Of a DNA stretch of 45,827 nucleotides, positions 33,616-40,478 are shown in pieces. The translations under genes were made by a program, and so were the position numbers. The notes under the pieces are model-generated. The model saw nothing but the letters and a program-made list of their open reading frames with translations. It was not told the origin of the DNA and ran no database searches. Location of the stretch: positions 64,364-110,190 of the forward strand of contig JAGVVD010000038.1 in the NCBI GenBank assembly GCA_019135865.1. The letters run 5' to 3'. The stretch is from Elusimicrobiota bacterium. GTDB lineage: Bacteria > Elusimicrobiota > Elusimicrobia > Elusimicrobiales > UBA9959. Position 1 is the stretch's first letter, and every line of letters starts with the position of its first letter.

Positions 33616-34700
33616 GCGGCCTCCTGCCCGAGGGCGTAGGCGGCCGTCTCCGCGGCGAACCTGTCGCCGGAGGAGGCGGCCGCGCGCAGGGCGGCGCTGC
33701 CCCGCTCCCCCGCTTTGGCCAGGGCCAGAGCCGCGTTGAGCCTGATGTGGTAGTTGGGATCGGAAAGCAGGCCGGATATTTCTTCGGCCAGTCCCTCGCG
33801 GCAAGAATGAGCGCTCTTGAGCGCGGCCAGTCTTACCAGCCAGTGGGGGTGGCGCAGCGCGCCCGGCAGCAGCGAGAGATCGCCCGTCCGTGCCAGAGCT
33901 TTAACGCAGGCGGCCAGTATCTCGGGTTCTTCCGGGTAGGCCGCGTAGTAGTCCCTGAAAAGGGCCCTGGCTTCCTCGCAGGCCGCGGCGTGGCAGGCCG
34001 TCAGACAGTCGCGCTTGACCAGCGTGAGCACGCGGCCGTCGCGCATTATCTGGCGCATGAAAAAACCGAACTCCTGTTCCAGGCCCGCGGTCTTGAGCGC
34101 CGTCACGGCGTTGTAGAACAGGTCCTCGGTGTACTTGGGAGTGAGATATGGAAGTGCGGAAAGCCGGAATGCGAGTCCGGTTATGTCGTCGTGGCCCCGG
34201 ACTATCAGGCTGAGCGCGCGCAATATCCTGTACCTGACCTCCTTCACTTTCTCCTTTTCGAAAAGGTCCAGCAGGAACTCCCTGTTCTCCTCCAGTTTGA
34301 AGACCGAGAGTATGTCTATCGCGTTGCAGCGCCTGTACCAGCGTCCGCTGCCGGCCATTTTCCTGTAATGTCCGCTTATGTCGAAAAGCCTGAGGAGGTC
34401 CGAGGCGCGTTCGGCTATCTCTCCCTCGAAGTTGTCCAGCACCCCGGCTATGGATTCGCTGCAGGCCTCGTACTCTTCCTCGTCGGCGGGAGGGTGGAGC
34501 AGGTCCGCGGGGGAGGCGGAGTTCATGATGGCGGTGACCGTCAGACGCCTGAGTTCGTCCTTGCGCCGTTCCGCACTCTCCACCCTGGCCTTGTTCCAGA
34601 GCAGGTAGATTATCTGGGCGGCGTTGAAAGCGGCGAGCAGCAGTACCGCCCAGCCGAGGTAATCGTAGAAGAGGGGTGATCCGGTGAGGTGTTCCAGCAA
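33612..34700 (-). CDS. membrane-anchored HEAT-repeat protein
   Basis: A 362-aa protein with one N-terminal helix (about residues 13-35) and HEAT-type helical pairs to the end, such as VRYRILRALSLIVRG, WLVRLAALKSAHSCREG and YHIRLNAALALAKAGERG. HEAT proteins serve as docking scaffolds. Coupling to the glycosyltransferase (GTGA overlap) suggests it organises that enzyme. The start is a TTG at 34700 with AGGCGGA upstream; no nearer ATG gives the membrane helix. Confidence 0.75.
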   Translation of the reverse strand: MLEHLTGSPLFYDYLGWAVLLLAAFNAAQIIYLLWNKARVESAERRKDELRRLTVTAIMNSASPADLLHPPADEEEYEACSESIAGVLDNFEGEIAERASDLLRLFDISGHYRKMAGSGRWYRRCNAIDILSVFKLEENREFLLDLFEKEKVKEVRYRILRALSLIVRGHDDITGLAFRLSALPYLTPKYTEDLFYNAVTALKTAGLEQEFGFFMRQIMRDGRVLTLVKRDCLTACHAAACEEARALFRDYYAAYPEEPEILAACVKALARTGDLSLLPGALRHPHWLVRLAALKSAHSCREGLAEEISGLLSDPNYHIRLNAALALAKAGERGSAALRAAASSGDRFAAETAAYALGQEAA

Positions 34701-34722
34701 AGTTCCGCCTGCGATGCTTATC

Positions 34723-35106
34723 TCAGGCGCGGTGCTGGTCCGGTAGCGTAAGCGCCCTGTTAATGATGGCGGCCAGTTCCGGCGCTCTGGTGGGCTTGGT
34801 GATATAACCCGCCACGCCCATGGCCGCGGCCCTTTTGACGTGATGCTCCTGTTTGAGGGAGGTTATGATGAAGACCGGGATGTCCTTCGTCGAAGGGTCT
34901 TCCTTCAACTGTTTGACCACCTCGAAGCCGGAGAGCCGGGGCATATTGATGTCCACCAGTATCAGGTCGGGCGCGAAGGTGGCGGTCATGCGCAGACCCT
35001 CCACTCCGTCTTTCGCGGACTCTATCGTGTGGCCGGCCTTGGCCAGGTAGGTCCGGTAGACGATACGCACGGTCTCGTCGTCGTCGATGATCAGTATTTT
35101 CGCCAT
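34723..35106 (-). CDS. single-domain response regulator (CheY-like)
   Basis: A 127-aa receiver domain with acidic pocket D8-D10 (IIDDDE), phosphoacceptor D52 (LILVDINMP), T82 and K104 (YITKPT). No output domain is present, so it would act by protein contact. It lies 22 bases upstream of the HEAT gene and may control the polysaccharide module. The ATG at 35106 fits the family start; there is no clear ribosome site, and the 47-base gap from the upstream gene shows no obvious promoter. Confidence 0.88.
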   Translation of the reverse strand: MAKILIIDDDETVRIVYRTYLAKAGHTIESAKDGVEGLRMTATFAPDLILVDINMPRLSGFEVVKQLKEDPSTKDIPVFIITSLKQEHHVKRAAAMGVAGYITKPTRAPELAAIINRALTLPDQHRA

Positions 35107-35153
35107 AAAACGCGCCGCGGGCGGCCCCTGCGGGACGCCCGCGGCTGGAACGG

Positions 35154-35867
35154 TCAATCGAGCAGCGAAGCGGACTTGATATAGTCCAGTTTAGGGAAAT
35201 CCGCCTTGAGGTAGGCGTTGCCCTGCATCTGCACGCGGCCCTGCTCGGGGCCCCGGCCGTTGGGCGCGCCCTCGCCGTAGCCGTTGTATATCGCGTCCAC
35301 GACGTCCATGCCGGAGCTGACCTTGCCGAAAGGCGAGAACCCCATCGAGTCCAACTGCGAGTTGTCGCCGAAGTTGATGAAGAGCTGCGTGGTGCGGGTG
35401 TTGGGGCCGGCCATCGCGTAGGAGATATAGCCGCGCTTGTTGGACTGCTTCACCGGGTCGTCCTGGATGCGGGCGCCGCGCCAGGCGGTCGACACTTTGG
35501 GATCGCCGTGTATGCCGAACTGCGCCATGAAGCCGCCAATGACGCGGAAGAAAGCTATGTCGGTGAAGTAGCCGTTCTTGACCAGGTTGTAGAACCTGTC
35601 GGCGCCCAGCGGCGACCAGTCGCGGTCGACCTGCAGCGTGAAGTCGCCTTTGGTGGTCTTGAAAAGGACCTTGAACGAGGCCGGGGCCTGTTCGGTGAGC
35701 TGTGAAGGGTTGAGCAGGGCTGACATGTCGGTATTGGCCTCCTTGGCCGGAGCTTCCGCCGCCGGTTTTTCCTGGCTGGCCGGGGCCTGTTCCGTTTCCG
35801 GTTTGCAGGCCGCGGCGGTAGAAAGAAGTATGGCGGCCGCGAGGGCCGCGAATTTACTGTTTTCCAT
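35154..35867 (-). CDS. cyclophilin-type peptidyl-prolyl isomerase lipoprotein
   Basis: A 237-aa lipoprotein (LLSTAAAC), with an Ala/Glu/Pro linker (about 25-45) and a cyclophilin domain from about residue 62 (FKTTKGDFTLQVDRDWSPLG). Conserved parts include FFRVIGGFMAQFG, GYISYAMAGPNTRTTQLFINFGDN and FSPFGKVSSGMDVVDAI. The active-site Arg (FFRVI) and Gln (MAQFG) are kept. It should assist folding of envelope proteins. A TTG at 35873 is possible, but the ATG at 35867 has TATCAT exactly six bases upstream and TTGAGG 17 bases further, a leaderless promoter. Confidence 0.9.
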   Translation of the reverse strand: MENSKFAALAAAILLSTAAACKPETEQAPASQEKPAAEAPAKEANTDMSALLNPSQLTEQAPASFKVLFKTTKGDFTLQVDRDWSPLGADRFYNLVKNGYFTDIAFFRVIGGFMAQFGIHGDPKVSTAWRGARIQDDPVKQSNKRGYISYAMAGPNTRTTQLFINFGDNSQLDSMGFSPFGKVSSGMDVVDAIYNGYGEGAPNGRGPEQGRVQMQGNAYLKADFPKLDYIKSASLLD

Positions 35868-35873
35868 GAACAA

Positions 35874-35902
35874 ATGATACCTTTTTTAAATCGGCCCCTC
35901 AA
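35874..35902 (-). promoter_or_regulatory. leaderless promoter of the peptidyl-prolyl isomerase gene
   Basis: On the minus strand: TTGAGG (35902-35897), a 17-base spacer, TATCAT (35879-35874), then six bases to the ATG at 35867. Confidence 0.6.
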
Positions 35903-35906
35903 TTGC

Positions 35907-35912
35907 TACAAT
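35907..35912 (+). promoter_or_regulatory. -10 element for a predicted leaderless mRNA
   Basis: TACAAT ends six bases before the ATG at 35919. A possible weak -35 (TTTTAA) lies 17 bases upstream. The whole intergenic space to the divergent gene is 51 bases. Confidence 0.5.
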
Positions 35913-35918
35913 CCCGTT

Positions 35919-36320
35919 ATGGCTACCGAGATCAAAGCCGAGTATATAGGCGACGAGCAGGTCCGTCTGACCCACGGGCCCACCGGCGCCGTGATAGTCA
36001 CCGACCTGCCTCCCGATAACGGGGGGAAAGGCCGCATGTTCTCGCCGACCGACCTGTTCGCCTCTTCGCTGGCTTCCTGCGTCCTGACGATAATGGCCAA
36101 GGTCGCCGCGCGCGAGAACATCCCGTTCGAAGGCTCCTCCATCGACATAACCAAGGAGATGACGGAGGCGCCGCGCCGGGTGGCGCGCTTCGCGGCCCGC
36201 GTGAAGCTGCCGGCCGGGCTCGCCGCGCCGCAGCGGGAGAAGCTGATGGCCTGCGTGAAGGCCTGCCCCGTGCACCGCAGTCTCCACCCCGATATCAAGG
36301 TGGAGTTCTCGGAGCTATGA
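35919..36320 (+). CDS. OsmC/Ohr-family protein
   Basis: A 133-aa OsmC-like protein. The family's reactive cysteines appear in LASCVLTIMAKVA (about residue 50) and KACPVHRSL (about 118). Members reduce organic hydroperoxides with these two thiols. The start is ATG 35919; the frame extends to 35874, but the -10 lies in that extension. It overlaps msrA by ATGA, pairing two oxidative-stress functions. Confidence 0.88.
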   Translation: MATEIKAEYIGDEQVRLTHGPTGAVIVTDLPPDNGGKGRMFSPTDLFASSLASCVLTIMAKVAARENIPFEGSSIDITKEMTEAPRRVARFAARVKLPAGLAAPQREKLMACVKACPVHRSLHPDIKVEFSEL

Positions 36321-36898
36321 GACGGCTGGCCGCCGCCGCGCTGCTGGCGTTAGCCGCCTGTTCGCCCGCGCCCGGCCCGGCGCCGGAAAAAAAGGAGACC
36401 GTCATGCCCGAAAAGACCGGGACGGCGACGTTCGCCGGAGGATGTTTCTGGGGAGTGGAGGAACTCATCCGCGCGCTGCCCGGCGTACTGGGGACGCGCG
36501 TCGGCTATACCGGGGGAACCCTGAAGAACCCGTCCTACGAGGACGTGAAGACCGGCGCCACGGGCCACGCCGAATCGATAGAGGTGAAGTTCGACCCCGC
36601 GGCGCTTTCCTACGGGGCCCTGCTCGATTTCTTCTTCCGGATACACGACCCGACGACGCCGAACAGGCAGGGCAACGATATCGGCACGCAGTACCGCTCC
36701 GCGATCTTCTACTCCTCCCCGGAGCAGAAAGCCGGGGCGGAGGCCGCGATAAAAAGGGCCGCCGCTTCGGGCAGGTGGAAGAGACCGATAACGACCTCGC
36801 TGGAGGCGGCGGGGGAATTCTGGCCGGCCGAGGAGTACCACCAGGATTACCTGAGGAAGAATCCCGGCGGCTACACCTGCCACTATATCAGGGACTGA
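36317..36898 (+). CDS. msrA: peptide methionine sulfoxide reductase A, lipoprotein form
   Basis: A 193-aa protein: lipoprotein signal (LLALAAC, Cys15) followed by the MsrA domain with catalytic C43 in GGCFWGVEE, GYTGG, TGHAESIEV and GNDIGTQYRSAIFY. A second Cys near the end (GGYTCHYIRD) could resolve the sulfenic acid. The lipid anchor places it in the envelope, unlike the cytoplasmic E. coli enzyme. It repairs oxidised Met with thiol reductants. It is coupled to the OsmC gene. Confidence 0.93.
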   Translation: MRRLAAAALLALAACSPAPGPAPEKKETVMPEKTGTATFAGGCFWGVEELIRALPGVLGTRVGYTGGTLKNPSYEDVKTGATGHAESIEVKFDPAALSYGALLDFFFRIHDPTTPNRQGNDIGTQYRSAIFYSSPEQKAGAEAAIKRAAASGRWKRPITTSLEAAGEFWPAEEYHQDYLRKNPGGYTCHYIRD

Positions 36899-36910
36899 GC
36901 GGGCCGGGTC

Positions 36911-37366
36911 TTATTTCCGCTCCGGCCCGGACCCGCGTTCCTCGGCGAGCTTGCGTATCTCCCCGGCGAACCTGGGGTTCTCTTTCGCGGCGGCTTCGAA
37001 GTGGTCGGCCAGCAGCACGAAGACCCTGGTCGGCTCTTCGCAGGTGACGGTGGCGTTGCGCGGCTGGCGCGAGAGCAGCGCCATCTCGCCGAAGAAATCG
37101 CCAGGCCCGAGGTCGGCCAGTTTCCTCGGAAAAGGGAGCAGGCCCCGTTTCGCCTTGACGCTGACCCGGCCGGAGTCTATCGCGTAGAAGGCGTCGCCGG
37201 GGTCGCCCTGCGTGCGGATCCTCTCCCCTTTCCCGTATTCGCAGAGCGTGACCCAGGCCAGGATCTTCTCCAGCAGCGCCATGCTCATCGACGAGAAGAA
37301 CTTTATCCTTCCCGCTATGCCCGTGAACCTGACCGTGTCGGCGTCGGTCATCGGCAGCTTTTTCAT
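36911..37366 (-). CDS. cyclic-nucleotide-binding domain protein
   Basis: A 151-aa protein that is one CNB domain (residues about 15-130): FFSSMSMALLEKIL, GERIRTQGDPGDAFYAIDSG, and the phosphate-binding cassette FGEMALLSRQPRNATV with its Arg. No DNA-binding helix-turn-helix is attached, so it is not a Crp-type activator as such. It overlaps the upstream DUF2007 gene by ATGA. Confidence 0.88.
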   Translation of the reverse strand: MKKLPMTDADTVRFTGIAGRIKFFSSMSMALLEKILAWVTLCEYGKGERIRTQGDPGDAFYAIDSGRVSVKAKRGLLPFPRKLADLGPGDFFGEMALLSRQPRNATVTCEEPTRVFVLLADHFEAAAKENPRFAGEIRKLAEERGSGPERK

Positions 37367-37587
37367 TCGCCTTCCTTCTCCGCTATGAATTTCAGCGCGG
37401 CGGCCCTGTCCTCCGCGGCGACCATTACGCGGACCATTATCGCGGGCCCGAACATCGCCACGCTGGCCGCCGCGCGGCCGTCGAAGACGAAAGCGCGGAT
37501 GCCGTTCTCCTCGAGCGCCGACCTGACCAGCTCCGCCTCATGCGGGTCCTGGGTCCGGAAAACGCATTCGGCTCTGTCTTTGTCCAT
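37363..37587 (-). CDS. DUF2007-like small protein, 74 aa
   Basis: Begins MDKDRAECVFRTQDPHEAEL and contains EENGIRAFVFDG and VMVAAEDRAAALKFI, the pattern of the DUF2007 putative signal-transducing family: a small ferredoxin-like alpha/beta fold. The open frame starts at 37614, but the ATG at 37587 has GGGGG nine bases upstream and matches the family start. Coupled to the CNB protein, so the pair is probably regulatory. Upstream, 37588-37818 holds only AT-rich promoter-like DNA for the divergent gene. Confidence 0.75.
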   Translation of the reverse strand: MDKDRAECVFRTQDPHEAELVRSALEENGIRAFVFDGRAAASVAMFGPAIMVRVMVAAEDRAAALKFIAEKEGE

Positions 37588-37818
37588 AGGAAAACCCCCG
37601 CGATATTCTAGCAAAAATACCCGGCCGGCCCGGCGCCGTCGGGGAATTTCTGTTTTATTATTTCATTTGCTAAACTAAATAACAAAATCGAGGGTAGAAC
37701 GGGGCGCAGGGGAAAGACTTAAGCCATCGTCGTTCCGGCCCGCGCCGGAGAAGATGACTCCAGTCTTTCGGTCCCGTCCCCCGCTGACCGGCGCCCGCGC
37801 CGCAAGGAGGCAAGTAAT

Positions 37819-38835
37819 ATGGCGAACACAGCTACTACAGGAAAGGCCGCGGCGGCCCAGACCGCCAGAGGCTCGATAAGCTCCTTCATCGAACGCAATT
37901 ACAGGCACTTCAATTCGCTCGCCCTCAGGAACGCGGCCGACGCCTACAACGCCCACATCGAGAAGGGCGGCAAGATGTTCCTGGCCATGGCCGGCGCGAT
38001 GAGCACCGCCGAGCTCGGCATAACGCTGGCCGAGATGATACGCCAGGGCAAGATCCACGGCGTCTGCTGCACCGGCGCCAACCTCGAGGAGGACGTCTTC
38101 AACCTCGTCGCCAACAACGAGTACGAGAAGGTCCCCCATTACCGCGACCTGAGCCCCGAGCAGGAGAAGGAACTGATGGACCGCGGTTTCAACCGCGTCA
38201 CGGACACCTGCATCCCGCAGGACGTGATGTACCACATCGAGGACCACATCGTTAAGCGCTGGAAGGCCTCCGAGAAGACGGGCAACCGCAAGTTCCCGCA
38301 CGAACATTTCTACGACCTGCTGCTCTCGGGCGACATAAAGAAACACTACCAGGTGGACCCGGCCGACAGCTGGCTGCTGGCCGCGGCCGAGAAGAACCTC
38401 CCGATATACGTGCCCGGCTGGGAGGACTCCACGCTCGGCAACGTCTACGCCGCCAAGTGCATAAAGGGCCAGCTCAAGCCCGGCACGATGAAGACCGGCA
38501 TCGAGTACCTGATGCACCTGGCCGACTGGTACCAGAAGACCAGCCGAGAGACCGAGGCGGGGATCGGTTTCTTCCAGATAGGCGGCGGCATCGCCGGCGA
38601 CTTCCCGATCTGCGTCGTGCCGCTGATCGAATGCGACCTGCGCAAGGAAGTGAAGATGTGGAGCTACTTCTGCCAGATCTCCGACAGCATCACCAGCTTC
38701 GGCTCCTATTCCGGCGCCGTGCCCAACGAGAAGATCACCTGGGGCAAGCTGGCCGTCGACACTCCCAAGTTCGTAATAGAGAGCGACGCGACGATAGTGG
38801 CCCCGCTGTTGTTCAGTTACGTCCTCAACCGCTGA
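37819..38835 (+). CDS. deoxyhypusine-synthase-like protein
   Basis: A 338-aa member of the deoxyhypusine/homospermidine synthase family. GKMFLAMAGAMSTAELGITLAEMI and HGVCCTGANLEEDVFNLV are the NAD-binding parts; GIGFFQIGGGIAGDFPICVVPL follows; the catalytic Lys is K310 in NEKITWGKL, matching the active-site Lys of eukaryotic DHS. Bacteria have no eIF5A, so a true deoxyhypusine role is unlikely. Bacterial homologues are thought to make homospermidine or related polyamines from spermidine or putrescine. AAGGAGG lies 9 bases before the ATG. An alpha-amylase gene follows after 12 bases. Confidence 0.9.
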   Translation: MANTATTGKAAAAQTARGSISSFIERNYRHFNSLALRNAADAYNAHIEKGGKMFLAMAGAMSTAELGITLAEMIRQGKIHGVCCTGANLEEDVFNLVANNEYEKVPHYRDLSPEQEKELMDRGFNRVTDTCIPQDVMYHIEDHIVKRWKASEKTGNRKFPHEHFYDLLLSGDIKKHYQVDPADSWLLAAAEKNLPIYVPGWEDSTLGNVYAAKCIKGQLKPGTMKTGIEYLMHLADWYQKTSRETEAGIGFFQIGGGIAGDFPICVVPLIECDLRKEVKMWSYFCQISDSITSFGSYSGAVPNEKITWGKLAVDTPKFVIESDATIVAPLLFSYVLNR

Positions 38836-38847
38836 GCACCCGGGCCG

Positions 38848-40407
38848 ATGAAGACCGCCGCGGCGCTGCTGCTTTTACTGCTGGCGCCGGCCCTCCCCGG
38901 GTCGGCGTCGGACTTCCGCGACGAGACGATATACCTGGTCCTGACCGACCGCTTCGCCGACGGCGACCCTTCCAATAACGACATCTACGGGGACGAATAC
39001 GTCCCCGGGAACCTGCGCTACTACCAGGGCGGCGATTTCCGCGGTCTGATGGACAATCTGTCCCACATAAAGGACATGGGTTTCTCGGCCGTCTGGATAA
39101 CCCCGCCGGTAATGCAGCCGCCGGGCCGCTACCTGAACTCGTCGGAGACCTACGACGCGGCCGGCTACCACGGCTACTGGGGCTGGGACTTCTCACGGAT
39201 AGACCCTCACCTGGAGTCGAAGGGGGCGTCTTACGCCGACCTGATAAGGGAATTCCACTCGCGGGGCCTGAAACTGATACAGGACGTGGTGGCCAATCAC
39301 GGCCACGGCGGCGACACCCACCCGTCGGTGAAATGGCACGCGGAGCGCGGAAAGGTGCGCGGCCTCGGGCTGGAGTTCGACTATTACGCGGACGGGAAGG
39401 ACTGGTTCAACCGCAAGGGGCCGGTCATAGCGGACCTGCTGGACTTCAACGACGAAAATCCCGCGACGGCGAAGTGGCTGACGGATATCTACCTGAAGTA
39501 CCAGGCTATGGGCGTGGACGCCTTCCGGCTGGACACCGTCGTCTGGATGGGCGACGCCTTCTGGCGGTATTTCACGGACGCGCTGCACGCGGCGAAGAAG
39601 GATTTCTTCATCTTCGGCGAGGCCTGGACCCGCGACGACTTCGACATGCTGGCCCGCTACAGCCGCCTGTCGGAAGGCGAGCCGATGAATTCCGCCATGA
39701 GCCTGCTGGACATGCCGCTCTCGGCTATGGGGACCTGGGGGCCGATGGAGGAGGTCTTCAAGGGAGGGGATTACTCGAAGGCCGACGCGATATTCGCCCA
39801 CGACCATAAATACAAGGACCCAACCTGGCTCGTCACTTTCCTGGACAATCACGACAAACCGAGGTTCAACGGCGCGGGCGGGGAAGGACAGGGCACGCCC
39901 GCCTCAGCGGAGCAGTACTTCGACGCGCTGAACTTCTATTTCACCGCGCGCGGCATCCCCTGCGTCTTCTACGGCACCGAGGTGCGCATGGCCGGCGGCA
40001 ACGATCCCGACAACAGGAGGATGCTCGGCGCCGAAGGGATAAAGAGCGCGAAGACCGATCCCGTTTATCATCACCTGAAGAAACTCAACGCGATGAGGCG
40101 CTCCGCCGCCCCGCTGCGGCGCGGGACGCAGACCGCCGTTTTCTCTTCGAGCGACTCCTATGTCTTCAGGCGGGACTACGGCGGGGAGACCGCCGTGGTC
40201 ATGCTCAACAAGGGCTCCTCGCACGCGCTGCTGAAGGCCGGCGGCCTGCCCGCCGGAAAATACCGCGAGCTGTACGCCGGGAATAAGGCCCGCGTCTCCG
40301 CCGGCTTGCTGGAAGCGGAAGTCCCCGCGCACGGCCTGCGTGTTTTCGTGAAAGGACGGGTCAAAGGCCGGCCCTGGCGGTTGCCCGGCGGCCCGGAATA
40401 CAGGTAG
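38848..40407 (+). CDS. secreted GH13 alpha-amylase family enzyme
   Basis: A 519-aa enzyme with a Sec signal (residues 1-20). All four GH13 regions are present: DVVANHGHG (146-154), GVDAFRLDT with nucleophile D229, FGEAW with acid/base E258, and FLDNHDKPRF with D336. It should cleave alpha-1,4-glucans outside the cytoplasm; the layout (ETIYLVLTDRFADGD start) is close to cyclomaltodextrinase/CGTase-type enzymes. A short beta domain ends the chain. There is no strong ribosome site, so it probably depends on the upstream gene. Confidence 0.92.
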   Translation: MKTAAALLLLLLAPALPGSASDFRDETIYLVLTDRFADGDPSNNDIYGDEYVPGNLRYYQGGDFRGLMDNLSHIKDMGFSAVWITPPVMQPPGRYLNSSETYDAAGYHGYWGWDFSRIDPHLESKGASYADLIREFHSRGLKLIQDVVANHGHGGDTHPSVKWHAERGKVRGLGLEFDYYADGKDWFNRKGPVIADLLDFNDENPATAKWLTDIYLKYQAMGVDAFRLDTVVWMGDAFWRYFTDALHAAKKDFFIFGEAWTRDDFDMLARYSRLSEGEPMNSAMSLLDMPLSAMGTWGPMEEVFKGGDYSKADAIFAHDHKYKDPTWLVTFLDNHDKPRFNGAGGEGQGTPASAEQYFDALNFYFTARGIPCVFYGTEVRMAGGNDPDNRRMLGAEGIKSAKTDPVYHHLKKLNAMRRSAAPLRRGTQTAVFSSSDSYVFRRDYGGETAVVMLNKGSSHALLKAGGLPAGKYRELYAGNKARVSAGLLEAEVPAHGLRVFVKGRVKGRPWRLPGGPEYR

Positions 40408-40440
40408 CCTTCCTGAATCGCCGGAATTTTTGGAAAGTGG

Positions 40441-40477
40441 AACAAGTCAACAACTCAACAAGTCAACAACGTCCCCT
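40441..40477. repeat. GGGGAC-headed repeat arm (family copy 3) before prfC
   Basis: On the minus strand it reads AGGGGAC then GTTGTTG, ACTTGTTG, AGTTGTTG, ACTTGTT: the same head and 8-base units as at 8204-8303 in another order, but without the opposing arm. It ends one base before the prfC ATG at 40479 and fills the place where a ribosome site should be. Confidence 0.75.
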
Positions 40478-40478
40478 G

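Noticed and set aside
36899-36940. Terminator between msrA and the cyclic-nucleotide-binding gene
   Set aside because: GCGGGCCGG can pair with CCGGCCCG, but no T tract follows on either strand.
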